Source: an uncultured Acetatifactor sp. (GTDB lineage Bacteria; Bacillota; Clostridia; Lachnospirales; Lachnospiraceae). From it: a DNA stretch of 38,116 nucleotides. The stretch lies in NCBI GenBank assembly GCA_947595925.1, contig CANQEV010000029.1:1-38116 (forward strand), in the 5' to 3' direction. The translations under genes were made by a program, and so were the position numbers. The notes under the pieces are model-generated. The model did no database searches. It saw nothing but the letters and a program-made list of their open reading frames with translations, and was not told the DNA's origin. Below, piece after piece: positions 8,396 through 16,969 of the stretch. Position 1 is the first letter of the stretch; each line of letters opens with the position of its first letter.

Positions 8396-9073
8396 CTATC
8401 CCCGGAAACGGTATCCTTTTCCCCACTCCGTTTCGATCATATTCTCCAGCCCCACATAGCTCTCCAGCTTCTTTCTCAAACGGCTGGCGTTCATCATGAT
8501 ATTTCTCCGGTCCGTATCCAGATAGCCGCCCAGGACCTCCCGGCCGATCTCCTCAAAGGTCATGATCTTGCCCGCGTGTTTCGCCAGGCAGACCAACAGT
8601 TCAAACTCCCGGTTGGAGAGCGGCACCTCCTCCCCATGACAGGTGACCTTGCGGTTCATCAGCTCGATCCTAAGGGGCGCAAACTCCAGCACTCCCGCCT
8701 CTTTCTGCTCCGGCCGGCTGCGGCTGATATGGATCCGTATCCGCAGGGCAAGTTCCTCCAGACTGCAGGGTTTTGTGATGTAATCCTCCGCCCCTTCCGA
8801 AAGCCCCCGGATCCGGTCCGGTTCTTCCACCCGGCCCGTGAGGAAAAGAATCGGCGCGCCGGTGAACTGCCGCAATTGTTTCAAGGCCTCGAATCCGTCC
8901 ATTCCCGGCATCATCACATCCATGACCACACAGTCCGGTTTGAAACTCTTTGCCAGTTTTATGGCGTCTTCCGCATTGGACGCCGTGTTCACCAGAAAGC
9001 CTTTCCCCTCTAAAAATCGTCCGTTTACCTGCAGCACCTCCAGGTCATCGTCAACCAGCAGCACACGATCCAT
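8396..9073 (-). CDS. OmpR/PhoB-type response regulator
   Basis: A 225-residue two-domain regulator. The receiver (about 1-120) has the acidic pocket VDDD, the phospho-acceptor Asp at 52 (CVVMDVMMPGMDG), LTGR and the conserved Lys of YITKP. The C-terminal winged helix (about 130-225) reads PLSNREFELLVCLA, then NIMMNASRLRKKL and WGKGYRFRG. The ORF overlaps the end of the nucleotidyltransferase gene by 23 bp, which suggests coupled translation. It is probably phosphorylated by the kinase that follows. Because both sit inside a polysaccharide operon, control of the surrounding sugar genes is plausible but not shown. Confidence 0.93.
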   Translation of the reverse strand: MDRVLLVDDDLEVLQVNGRFLEGKGFLVNTASNAEDAIKLAKSFKPDCVVMDVMMPGMDGFEALKQLRQFTGAPILFLTGRVEEPDRIRGLSEGAEDYITKPCSLEELALRIRIHISRSRPEQKEAGVLEFAPLRIELMNRKVTCHGEEVPLSNREFELLVCLAKHAGKIMTFEEIGREVLGGYLDTDRRNIMMNASRLRKKLESYVGLENMIETEWGKGYRFRG

Positions 9074-10358
9074 CCTGATCCCCCTGATCTTCCCCTTTTT
9101 TCCGGCTTTGCATCCGTTCCTCCGGCGTATGCTCGAACAGTTTCATCTGCTCCACGATCCTTGCCCTGTCCCCGGCGCTCTTTATAATTCCCCGAAGGGA
9201 ACCTCGTTTCAGACGCCTGTTGTTCTGCAGGAAGACCCTCAGCGTCCGGATCCAGAGCACGGGCCAGAGCCATTTCTTCTTACTCTGTTCCGGATAATTC
9301 ATCCGCATCTGGTAATGAAACTCTCTCAGGTAATCAACCAGGCTCCTGTGCCGCAGCGCCACCATGCGGGCCGGATCGGCCTTTCCAAATTCCTCCGCCC
9401 GGATAATGTCCGCCAGGAATTCTTCCCCATATCTCTCCGGAAATTCTTCCCAGCTGCCGGCCGGATAGATTTTGCCCGGTTCCAGGCCCAGATAAGTCTC
9501 GCAGACCAGCGTAACCGCCTTCGAAAATCCGGTGAGCCCGCATTTTTCCGTCAGTTCCAAAAAACTTTCCCGGGTTCCCTCCGGGTGCTCCCCGTTCCAG
9601 AAGACCACCCAGTCCGCAAGGAGCTTTAAGCCGAATCCCGCCCTGAGGTAATGCTGCAGCATGTGAAGAAGGAGTTCCACCGCCTGAAGGTCATCCGGGG
9701 CCACGGGAATCGGAACCCCCATCGTCTCCCTTCGGATCACGCGCCGGAAACATTCCTCCCGCATCTCCTCCATGGTTTCATTTATCGTTTTGTCGTCAAA
9801 GGGCTCCGCCAGCATCGTGTGCAGTTCCACGTCGATTCCCTCCGGACCGGAACAGGCCACATGGTGATTGGCGTGCTGTTCTTCCTTGACTCCATACCCC
9901 TGTTCCACAAGCATCCGGGTGGCATCCGCCGCTGCCTTTTCGCTCTCAAACAGAAGGTCCACGTCTCCCGATTTGCGATACTCCGGCGACGGATACCAGG
10001 AAGCGGTCCCCACGCCTTTCAGCACGATCACGGGAATGCCCCGTTCTTCCAGCTTCTCCACGATCTCCTTAGTCAAAAACAACAGACGGTAGCTCTGCTG
10101 CACCGTCTTCAGGGCGCTATCCCCCAGCCGTTTCCGCCAGTCCGGGAAAGCCCCTTCTTTTTGCTCTTCACATTCCTCCTGCTGAAGTAAATCGTATAAT
10201 AGCGGAAGAACCTTATGACTGTCCGCAAGTTCTATCATCCGGTCCATGTGGATCTGTCCCAACCGATTCTTTTCTTCTTCCCGGAGCGTTTCCCCCTTAA
10301 GGGCCAGACACAACAGGCGGCACAGCTCCTCCACTTCCTGATTCAGCGTGGTTTTCAT
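9051..10358 (-). CDS. Nucleotidyltransferase family protein (PF14907-like)
   Basis: A 435-residue protein with the minimal nucleotidyltransferase signature: VLKG(V) near 112-116, then RKSGDVDLLFE with the metal-binding pair D132/D134, and a later VELHTML that supplies the third acidic residue. This matches the 'uncharacterised nucleotidyltransferase' family often found in capsule and exopolysaccharide loci, and in some modified-peptide loci. The exact reaction of this member is not known to me. The stop codon of the GT2 gene overlaps its ATG (ATGA), and its own end overlaps the response regulator. An AGGTGG site precedes the start. An orphan PqqD-like gene about 18 kb away may be a functional partner. 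Confidence 0.82.
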   Translation of the reverse strand: MKTTLNQEVEELCRLLCLALKGETLREEEKNRLGQIHMDRMIELADSHKVLPLLYDLLQQEECEEQKEGAFPDWRKRLGDSALKTVQQSYRLLFLTKEIVEKLEERGIPVIVLKGVGTASWYPSPEYRKSGDVDLLFESEKAAADATRMLVEQGYGVKEEQHANHHVACSGPEGIDVELHTMLAEPFDDKTINETMEEMREECFRRVIRRETMGVPIPVAPDDLQAVELLLHMLQHYLRAGFGLKLLADWVVFWNGEHPEGTRESFLELTEKCGLTGFSKAVTLVCETYLGLEPGKIYPAGSWEEFPERYGEEFLADIIRAEEFGKADPARMVALRHRSLVDYLREFHYQMRMNYPEQSKKKWLWPVLWIRTLRVFLQNNRRLKRGSLRGIIKSAGDRARIVEQMKLFEHTPEERMQSRKKGEDQGDQDGSCAAG

Positions 10359-11437
10359 GCGTCCACCTGCTTTCTTTTATTTCTTTTTTCCGATATTTTT
10401 CCGTCCACGTGAAATCCCCGGAGCAGCGCAATGCCAAGCGCATACAAAAAATATCCGTGGACGGCAAACAACAGGGATGCGCAGCGGATCATGATCCGCC
10501 AGCTCAGGGCGGTAACATTCTCCCGATACCTGCCCCTCGCAAGGTCCCCCATGGCGGCTTTCACAAAGGGATCGCTGCCGTACTGTCTCATGATCTCCGC
10601 CGCGCGAAAGACGCCCTTTCCCGCCTGCAGTTCCTGTTTCACCAGGAAGAAGCTGCCAAAAAAGATGTGAAAGTCCGTCAGGTCGTGATAATCCTCCTCT
10701 ATGCCTCTCCGATCCAGTTCTTCATGAAACTCCCTGGCAATGGCGATCCATACCGACATCAGGTTTTCCTGGTACTGGTTGGTAGCGGAAGCCTGGTGGA
10801 AACGGTACAAAAATACGCTGTCATCCACAAAAGCATACACCGGGTGACAGGCATAGCACAACATGTTATGCCCCTTGTCCTCCGCAAAGGAATAATTGGG
10901 GCAGAACAGTTTGTTTTCCGTCAAAAATTCTCTTCGATAGAGTTTTCCGCAGTCATAGGGCAGGTGCCCGTAGCGGTAAAAACCGTCAAAGCGGAACTTC
11001 CCCGTATTGACGTATTCCCCATCCCGGAGATGGTGGTGATTGACGCCCTGGATTTCTCCATCACAAAATTTCCGGAAACTTCCCATCGTGATATCGGCGT
11101 GTTTTTCCTCCGCCCTGAGCACCAGGGCCGTTATCGCATTTTCCCCATCCAACTGGTCATCCGCATCCAGGAAGTAGATATATTTGCCGGAAGCCGCCAA
11201 AATTCCGGCATTCCTTGCCGGTCCGCTCCCCTGGTTTTCCTGATGGATCACTTTGACCTGGCGATATTGGGAACCGTAGCGGTCGCAGATTTCCGGACAG
11301 CGGTCCGGCGAACCGTCGTCCACCAGCACAATCTCTATAGAGGGATAGTTTTGGGCCAGCACGCTTTTCAAACAGTCGTCCAAATAGTTTTCCGCCTTAT
11401 AAACCGGCACTACAATACTGACCAGACAATCATTCAT
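10355..11437 (-). CDS. Family 2 glycosyltransferase
   Basis: A 360-residue GT-A enzyme. The N-terminus has VSIVVPVYKAENYLDDCLKS, then EIVLVDDGSPD and the metal-binding DxD region in YFLDADDQL, all typical of GT2 enzymes that transfer a sugar from a nucleotide-sugar. After about residue 200 the homology fades into a helical tail with one hydrophobic stretch near the C-terminus. I start it at 11437, where GAGGTGAG lies about 7 bases upstream. An in-frame ATG at 11485 is possible but lacks spacing for a ribosome site. It overlaps the next gene by four bases. Likely role: adding a sugar to the repeat unit of the polymer exported by the neighbouring flippase. Confidence 0.9.
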   Translation of the reverse strand: MNDCLVSIVVPVYKAENYLDDCLKSVLAQNYPSIEIVLVDDGSPDRCPEICDRYGSQYRQVKVIHQENQGSGPARNAGILAASGKYIYFLDADDQLDGENAITALVLRAEEKHADITMGSFRKFCDGEIQGVNHHHLRDGEYVNTGKFRFDGFYRYGHLPYDCGKLYRREFLTENKLFCPNYSFAEDKGHNMLCYACHPVYAFVDDSVFLYRFHQASATNQYQENLMSVWIAIAREFHEELDRRGIEEDYHDLTDFHIFFGSFFLVKQELQAGKGVFRAAEIMRQYGSDPFVKAAMGDLARGRYRENVTALSWRIMIRCASLLFAVHGYFLYALGIALLRGFHVDGKISEKRNKRKQVDA

Positions 11438-11488
11438 ATTTTTTCTCACCTCTTCCAGGCGGACTGCCGCCCTTTTCTTCAGCATCCC

Positions 11489-13006
11489 TTACTGTTTTTC
11501 CCCGTTCTTCCAGAGCGCAATGCATTCCCTCGCCAGATCGCTGCGGCAGAACAGCAGAAAATTCACGGCGCAGATCATCAGGCCGCACACAGCGCCGCAC
11601 AGCAGAAAACTGTACAGACGGCCTTCTCGGTACAGGAAATTTGTCACGGCCTTGGCAGCCCCGGTCTCCAGAACGATCAGGGCAAAATATTTCGCGAGAT
11701 CCCACAGATACAGCTTCAGTCCATGATGCAGGAAATTCTTAAAGAGGAAAAATACCCTGCAGATAAACTGAAGAGCATACGCCGCTATGGTTCCAAGGAC
11801 AATCCCCCCGAGTCCCAGGGGCCTGGCCAGCAGCAGGGAAATCACAAGGTTGGTGACAGATACGGCGACGGACGTCACCTTTTCCTGGGCAAACAGTCCC
11901 GCCGCGCTCATCATGCTTCTCAGGGGAAGATTCATGGACATGGCCACAAGCCTTACCGTCATCAGCAGGACAAAAAAATCCCCCAGCACATAGTCCCTTG
12001 TCAGCCAGAAATCCCCCACGAAGAGGGAGATCAGCGGGAAAACGCAGCCGGCCGCTGCCGCATTCACAAAAAAGAAGGCAAATGTGACCTGTCTCAGGAC
12101 CTCAAAATTTTTCTCTTCTTCGCTGTCTAAGAAAAAGTGCGCCATGGTCGGCTGAATGGCATTTGCCAGGGCCAGCATGATATAAAAGATGGAATCCCCG
12201 ATCAGGCAGTAGTTCGTGTATAATCCTGCCATGACAGCGCCGAAAAAACCTGACAGGATCAGATTGTCCGTGGATGAGAGAAGCCTTTCGAACAGGTTCT
12301 GCACAAAAATGTCTTTAATGTTTCCGACAACCTTGGACAACATGTTCTGCCCCACCGGAACCTTCCTGAGCGCCACCAGGAAGGGATACTTCCGGTTCAC
12401 GTATATCGCGAGGATCACGTTATTCAGCATATCCGCCGCAATGTTAAGCGTCAGCGCCAGCGCATAGTTCCGGGTGAGCTGGAGAACGATTATGATCGTG
12501 GAATAATTCACCACGTTGAGGATCAGGTTGGCGATACTGATCAGGTATTCCCTCTGGTCCGCGATCAAAATCGACCTCTTATACGAAAGAAGGTAGGAAA
12601 GCGCCGTCCTCGCCAGCCACAGAAAATAAATCTGACGGATATAGCCCGTGGTAAAGCTTGGGGCATTGATCAGGGACGGGATCCAAGGCATCACGAGCAT
12701 CCCCAGCCCCATGATCACTACCGAGAAAACATAGTAGGCCTTCCGATAAAGATTCATCAGCCCGGCGATCTGTCTCTCATCCCCCCTTGCTATGGGGCCG
12801 TACAGATTATACACTACCGCAGTGGATATTCCCAGCTCGGATACGGACAGGATGACAATGACATTGGAGATGACGCCGTTCATGCCCACCAGCTCGGCGC
12901 CCATGAGCAGATTCATGGTTCTCTGGCTGAAAAAACCTACAATGATCAGTATCACCTGTCCCAGGACTCCAAAGAAGCTGTTCCTGACCGCATTTTTCAG
13001 CTGCAT
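11489..13006 (-). CDS. Polysaccharide flippase (Wzx-like, MOP superfamily)
   Basis: A 505-residue membrane protein with about 12-14 hydrophobic helices. It begins QLKNAVRNSFFGVLGQVILI and has the family-like SELGISTAVVYNLYGPIARG stretch after the second helix. Such proteins flip lipid-linked sugar units across the membrane. The gene overlaps the end of the GT4 gene by 10 bases and has AGAGGA just upstream of its ATG. This is a different exporter from PelG at 18188-19663, so the region probably serves two export routes. No Wzy polymerase or initiating sugar-phosphate transferase is visible in the window. Confidence 0.88.
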   Translation of the reverse strand: MQLKNAVRNSFFGVLGQVILIIVGFFSQRTMNLLMGAELVGMNGVISNVIVILSVSELGISTAVVYNLYGPIARGDERQIAGLMNLYRKAYYVFSVVIMGLGMLVMPWIPSLINAPSFTTGYIRQIYFLWLARTALSYLLSYKRSILIADQREYLISIANLILNVVNYSTIIIVLQLTRNYALALTLNIAADMLNNVILAIYVNRKYPFLVALRKVPVGQNMLSKVVGNIKDIFVQNLFERLLSSTDNLILSGFFGAVMAGLYTNYCLIGDSIFYIMLALANAIQPTMAHFFLDSEEEKNFEVLRQVTFAFFFVNAAAAGCVFPLISLFVGDFWLTRDYVLGDFFVLLMTVRLVAMSMNLPLRSMMSAAGLFAQEKVTSVAVSVTNLVISLLLARPLGLGGIVLGTIAAYALQFICRVFFLFKNFLHHGLKLYLWDLAKYFALIVLETGAAKAVTNFLYREGRLYSFLLCGAVCGLMICAVNFLLFCRSDLARECIALWKNGEKQ

Positions 13007-14082
13007 AGTTCCTCTATCACCTCATTCCAAGACGCCAGGATGTCCGGCATTCGAAATTTATCCAGATTCGTCCCGGCATTCGCAGAAAACCGCCGCCTCA
13101 GCTCTTCATCCGTCATCAGACATTCCAGCTTTTCCGCCAGGTCCCCGCAGTTATAAGGAGTCGCCAAAAAACCGTCCACGCCATCCTGCAGGATCTCCCG
13201 GGTACCGGTCTTAATGTCGAAGCTGACGCAGGGGAGATCATAGGTTTTTGCCTCCAGAAGACACATTGCGAGGCCCTCTGACCTGGAGGTGAGCGCAAAG
13301 ATGGACGCTCTCTGATAATACTCCTCCACGTTCTCCACCCTGCCCGTGAAGATCACCTGCTCTTCCAGTCCCAGGCTGTCCCTTTTTTCCCGGAACTCAT
13401 CCATCAGGCTCCCGTCCCCGGTCACGATCCATTTCCAGTCCCTGTGCTTCGGCATCAGGATCTTTGCCGTGTCCAGCAAATAATCTATACCCTTTATCAG
13501 TTCCATACGGCCTACGGACAAAATCCACTTCTCCCGGCTGTCCTTCGACTTTTCCGCCGGCTCCTCCACCGGATTGTAAATCGTCCGGATCTTTTCCGTC
13601 CTTGAAAGCACGGAGGCGTACTGTTCACAATTTTCCAGATTGATAGTAACGATATAATCCGCTCTCTTTGCCGAATAATTCTGGATCAGCCTGCGGTAAA
13701 GGGACTCTCTCTCAAAGTAAAAGCTGAAATGCCCCCAGGAGATCACTTTTGTGGGAAGACCCCGGCTCATCGGTATGGACAGCACGTCCAGCACCAGATC
13801 GATATCGATCAGAACCGCGATATCATTCTCCTTCAGAAATTTTCTGAGTTTCGGCAGGACAAGGAGGTAGCCCGGTCCCGGCTGAATCCATTTCTTCCCC
13901 AGGGCATGGCGTTCAATATTGGGTTCCAAAAAGAAAAATGGCTCCGCCGCCTGCTCCACCAGGCTTAAAAACAAAATCTGGTATCGATTCTGCCTGGCCA
14001 GGCCGTTTGCGATCATGGAGGCAACTCTTTCCGTTCCGCCTCCCCTGGTGATGTCTCCTGAGAAAAAACAAATCCTTTTCAT
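12997..14082 (-). CDS. Family 4 glycosyltransferase
   Basis: A 361-residue GT-B enzyme. The N-terminal domain opens KRICFFSGDITRGGGTERVA with the glycine-rich acceptor loop. The C-terminal donor domain has ILSVGRMELIKGIDYLL, GDGSLMDEF, TGRVENVEEYY and the E-x7-E motif (EGLAMCLLE), as expected for retaining GT4 enzymes. I start it at 14082, where homology begins; an in-frame ATG at 14124 adds 14 residues without a good ribosome site. It is the first gene of the second polysaccharide operon, divergent from the plus-strand DUF4832 gene, and it overlaps the flippase gene by 10 bases. Sugar specificity unknown. Confidence 0.9.
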   Translation of the reverse strand: MKRICFFSGDITRGGGTERVASMIANGLARQNRYQILFLSLVEQAAEPFFFLEPNIERHALGKKWIQPGPGYLLVLPKLRKFLKENDIAVLIDIDLVLDVLSIPMSRGLPTKVISWGHFSFYFERESLYRRLIQNYSAKRADYIVTINLENCEQYASVLSRTEKIRTIYNPVEEPAEKSKDSREKWILSVGRMELIKGIDYLLDTAKILMPKHRDWKWIVTGDGSLMDEFREKRDSLGLEEQVIFTGRVENVEEYYQRASIFALTSRSEGLAMCLLEAKTYDLPCVSFDIKTGTREILQDGVDGFLATPYNCGDLAEKLECLMTDEELRRRFSANAGTNLDKFRMPDILASWNEVIEELCS

Positions 14083-14146
14083 AGGCACGTCCCATATCTT
14101 CTTTTTTATCATTCTTAAAAGCATTCTACCATTTTTGCACAGAAAA

Positions 14147-14155
14147 TGCTATAAT
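14147..14155 (+). promoter_or_regulatory. Extended -10 promoter of the plus-strand DUF4832 gene
   Basis: TGCTATAAT matches the extended -10 pattern TGnTATAAT exactly. No good -35 box lies 17 bases upstream, which extended -10 promoters tolerate. The ATG at 14191 follows about 35 bases later with CAGGAGA as ribosome site. Confidence 0.6.
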
Positions 14156-14179
14156 ATCCGTAAAGTTTTTGTTTTTCCA
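14151..14179 (-). promoter_or_regulatory. Possible divergent promoter for the GT4-flippase operon
   Basis: On the minus strand TGGAAA (14179-14174) and TATTAT (14156-14151) are 17 bases apart, overlapping the plus-strand -10 box. Both are imperfect. If real, the two divergent promoters would compete for polymerase. Confidence 0.35.
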
Positions 14180-14190
14180 GGAGACAGCTT

Positions 14191-15627
14191 ATGAGAATCA
14201 TTAAAAATATAGGTTACCTGTTCCTGCTGTCCGGGATCATCGCCCTTTTTGCCTGGCATTTCCGGCCGGAGACGCCCTCTTACGAACGCATGCAGGCAAA
14301 CTTTGTCCAGCCGCAGCCCGTCTATCTCTGCACGCCCTCCCAGGAGATCTGCGACGCCTTAAACAACCCCTATTGCGGATATTACCACATATATGGTTTT
14401 GCCCTGAGCGACAAGGCGGCCTACCAATCGCCGGAGGATGTTCCCGTCTATGTCGACGCCCCCGAGCGGCTGGTACAGCTTCAGATCCTTCTCAGTGATT
14501 TCCGGGATAAACCTCTCACGGAGACCGCCCTGTCCCAGCTGGATCTCATACTGTCCGCCTATGCCGCAAAGGGCAGGCAGATCCTTCTGCGTTTCCTGTA
14601 TGACTGGAGCGGAAACAGCGAACAGACAGAACCGCAGGATATCCAGATCCTTCTGACGCACATGGAGCAGACCGCCTCCGTTTACAACCGCTACAAGGAC
14701 AATATCCTGACCCTGCAGGGATTTTACACGGGAAATTACGGGGAGATGGGCTCCACCTCTTACGGTTCGAACGAGGCCCTGCGGATGCTGGCTGAAAAAC
14801 AGATTTCCGTCACGGATCCGCTGATCTATCTCTCCGTCCGGACGCCGAACCAGTGGCGGATCGTCACCGGCGCGGACAGCTATGCCGAGCTGGCGGAACA
14901 GGATGCCTCCCCCTTTCTCGGACGCCTGGGGCTGTTCAACGACGGGATGCTTGGATCCGGTTCCGACGTCGGCACCTACACCGATAAAAGCCGGGAGGAA
15001 GAACTGCAGTTTCAGGATTTCCTGTGCCAGACCGTTCCAAACGGCGGGGAAGTTGTGATAGACAACCCGTACAACGACCTGGAGAACGCCGTCGACGCGC
15101 TGTCCCAGATGCACGTCTCCTATCTGAACAGCGTTTATGATCCGGCAGTCATACAAAAATGGCAGAATCGTCTCTGGAGCTCCCAGGACTGCTTTCAGGG
15201 AATGTCGGGCTTTGATTACATCGACCGTCACCTGGGCTACCGCTATGTCATCCGGGAATCCGGACTGCTGCCCGGCGAGAACGACGGTTTACTGCTTTCC
15301 ATCGCCATTGAGAACGTGGGATTTGCACCCAGCTACCGTCCTTTCTGCTTTACCCTGACAATGCTGTCTGAGGATGACGGCACCGTCTATCCCCTTCCCC
15401 TCCCCATCCGAAGCGGGGACCTTCCCGGCGGGAAAGCAAGCCGTTTCCTGCAGCCCCTGGACACGGATTCCTTCCCCGTTGGAAATTACCGCCTGTATCT
15501 GAATATCCAGGACGAAACCACGGAGGAGGTCATCCGCTGTGCGAACGACCTCCCCCTGACAGAATACGGTTATGAATTGGGCTCGCTCCGCATCCCCCTT
15601 AAATTCAACCACCAAAACATCCAATAA
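14191..15627 (+). CDS. Membrane-anchored DUF4874/DUF4832 protein (glycosidase-like barrel)
   Basis: A 478-residue protein with one N-terminal hydrophobic anchor (about 5-22), so the rest should face outward. It belongs with the DUF4874 + DUF4832 proteins, which I take to be TIM-barrel, glycosidase-like enzymes; no reaction is established to my knowledge. Motifs shared with the neighbour at 15605-16909 include NNPYCGYYHIY, ILLRFLYDW, GNYGEMGS (181-188), NDGM (250-253), GGE (285-287) and SYLNS (310-314). The conserved acidic residues are candidates for catalysis. The C-terminal 100 residues are beta-rich. It is one of two plus-strand genes, has its own promoter, and its end overlaps that of its paralogue by 23 bases. 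Possible role: trimming the exported polymer. Confidence 0.85.
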   Translation: MRIIKNIGYLFLLSGIIALFAWHFRPETPSYERMQANFVQPQPVYLCTPSQEICDALNNPYCGYYHIYGFALSDKAAYQSPEDVPVYVDAPERLVQLQILLSDFRDKPLTETALSQLDLILSAYAAKGRQILLRFLYDWSGNSEQTEPQDIQILLTHMEQTASVYNRYKDNILTLQGFYTGNYGEMGSTSYGSNEALRMLAEKQISVTDPLIYLSVRTPNQWRIVTGADSYAELAEQDASPFLGRLGLFNDGMLGSGSDVGTYTDKSREEELQFQDFLCQTVPNGGEVVIDNPYNDLENAVDALSQMHVSYLNSVYDPAVIQKWQNRLWSSQDCFQGMSGFDYIDRHLGYRYVIRESGLLPGENDGLLLSIAIENVGFAPSYRPFCFTLTMLSEDDGTVYPLPLPIRSGDLPGGKASRFLQPLDTDSFPVGNYRLYLNIQDETTEEVIRCANDLPLTEYGYELGSLRIPLKFNHQNIQ

Positions 15628-16909
15628 AGAGATACTCCCCGGGTTCCTCCGATACCTGTGCAAAGCAAACCGGTTTCCCGCTTATTTTTTCCTGCGCTCC
15701 AATGTAAATCCGGTCGCCTGCTTCCGGCTCCTGCTCCGGGCAGCAGTACAGACTGACCTCCCGTCCGGGGGCATATCCTTCCCTGCCATCCAGTAGCAAT
15801 TTTCCTAAGGAGGCAAATTCCCCCGCCGGACCATTTTTTCTAAAGAGTTTGATTTCCAGCTCCCGATAACAGGGGGCGAACCCGGAATTCAAAACCCGGA
15901 TCCGAAACTGATGTTTTCCAAGCCGTCCCGTCTTTTCCGGCCGGTTCTTTTCCCAGCTCGTCTCCCGGATGGAAAGACGGTATCCCAGATGTGCGCCGAT
16001 CCAGTCATACAGGGTTTCCGCGCCGGTCTCTCCCGCAGCTGCGGGCATATTCTTCCACCTCTCCAGGCAGTTGACGTCATGGACGCTGTTCAAATAGCTT
16101 ACCTGCAGGCTTCGAAGGATCTCCATGGTCTTTTCGGGACTGTCCTGATTCCCGGCCAGCGCTTCCCCGCCGAAGGGCACCTTCGCCGCAAACGGGGCTT
16201 CAAAAGCGATCTCCCGCTCCCGGTCCCACATTTCTTCCCAGGCGCTGCCGCCCTGCCCGGTCTGCGCAAACGTTCCCAGATGGGTATCCGAAGAAAACAT
16301 GGCGTCGTCAAAAAAGCCAAGGCCGGAGCGTTCCTGCCCCTCCGGGACGAGCATCCGATACTGCACAGGTCTGCGCAGCGCCAGGGGAATCCGGCCCTGA
16401 ACGGCCCGGTTAAAGGTTTCATACAGCCTGACCAGGAAATTTTTCGCAAGGAATTTAGAACCGTGCATCTCTCCCCAGTTTCCCACGAGAAGTCCCTGAT
16501 AGACATATATCTCTTTTTCATATTCTAAGAAAACAGGCCCCAGCTGTTCCATGTGCTCCAGCACAATGGAGATGACGGCCGGTTCCCTCTCCAGTCCCTC
16601 TCCCCTGGTGTCATAACAGACCCGGAGGATCACGTCCATCCCGGCCCGGGCAAAGGAGGCAAGGATTTCACGGATCTCCTGCAGCCCTTCCTCATCCAGC
16701 TTTTTCTCCCGGTAGAGCCCTATGTCCATCAATAGAAGCGCAAGGGTCTCCCCTTCATAACGCCTGGGAGGGAGCATCGGTTTCCCGCTGCCGATCTCAT
16801 AAGTATAAATGTGATACCATCCCCTGCCGGGATTGTCCAGCGGCGCGTATGTCTCCCTGAGAGATGCCGGGACAAACCCTCTTATGAAATTAGGCAACCG
16901 AAATCCCAT
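15605..16909 (-). CDS. Soluble DUF4874/DUF4832 protein, paralogue of the gene facing it
   Basis: A 434-residue protein that aligns over its whole length with the plus-strand neighbour: LDNPGRGWYHIY, DVILRVCYD, GNWGEMHGS (143-151), FFDDAM, GGE (247-249), SYLNS (271-275) and HLGYRLSIRET. Unlike the neighbour it has no signal or membrane segment, so it should stay inside the cell or leave by another route. The start at 16909 has AAAGGAG 11 bases upstream. It is the last gene of the pel-type operon, 60 bp after the GT4 gene. A glycoside-hydrolase-like role on the polymer or its precursor is inference from fold and context. Confidence 0.85.
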   Translation of the reverse strand: MGFRLPNFIRGFVPASLRETYAPLDNPGRGWYHIYTYEIGSGKPMLPPRRYEGETLALLLMDIGLYREKKLDEEGLQEIREILASFARAGMDVILRVCYDTRGEGLEREPAVISIVLEHMEQLGPVFLEYEKEIYVYQGLLVGNWGEMHGSKFLAKNFLVRLYETFNRAVQGRIPLALRRPVQYRMLVPEGQERSGLGFFDDAMFSSDTHLGTFAQTGQGGSAWEEMWDREREIAFEAPFAAKVPFGGEALAGNQDSPEKTMEILRSLQVSYLNSVHDVNCLERWKNMPAAAGETGAETLYDWIGAHLGYRLSIRETSWEKNRPEKTGRLGKHQFRIRVLNSGFAPCYRELEIKLFRKNGPAGEFASLGKLLLDGREGYAPGREVSLYCCPEQEPEAGDRIYIGAQEKISGKPVCFAQVSEEPGEYLFIGCFGG

Positions 16910-16969
16910 ATCTGTTTTTTCTCCTTTTCAGGAATCGCTGAAGGCGAAACTCCGGCTTTCCGTTCGGTC

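Noticed and set aside
10409..12130. Plus-strand open frame of 573 codons opposite the GT2 and flippase genes
   Set aside because: It spans two well-supported minus-strand genes and has low-quality, Gln/His-rich composition.
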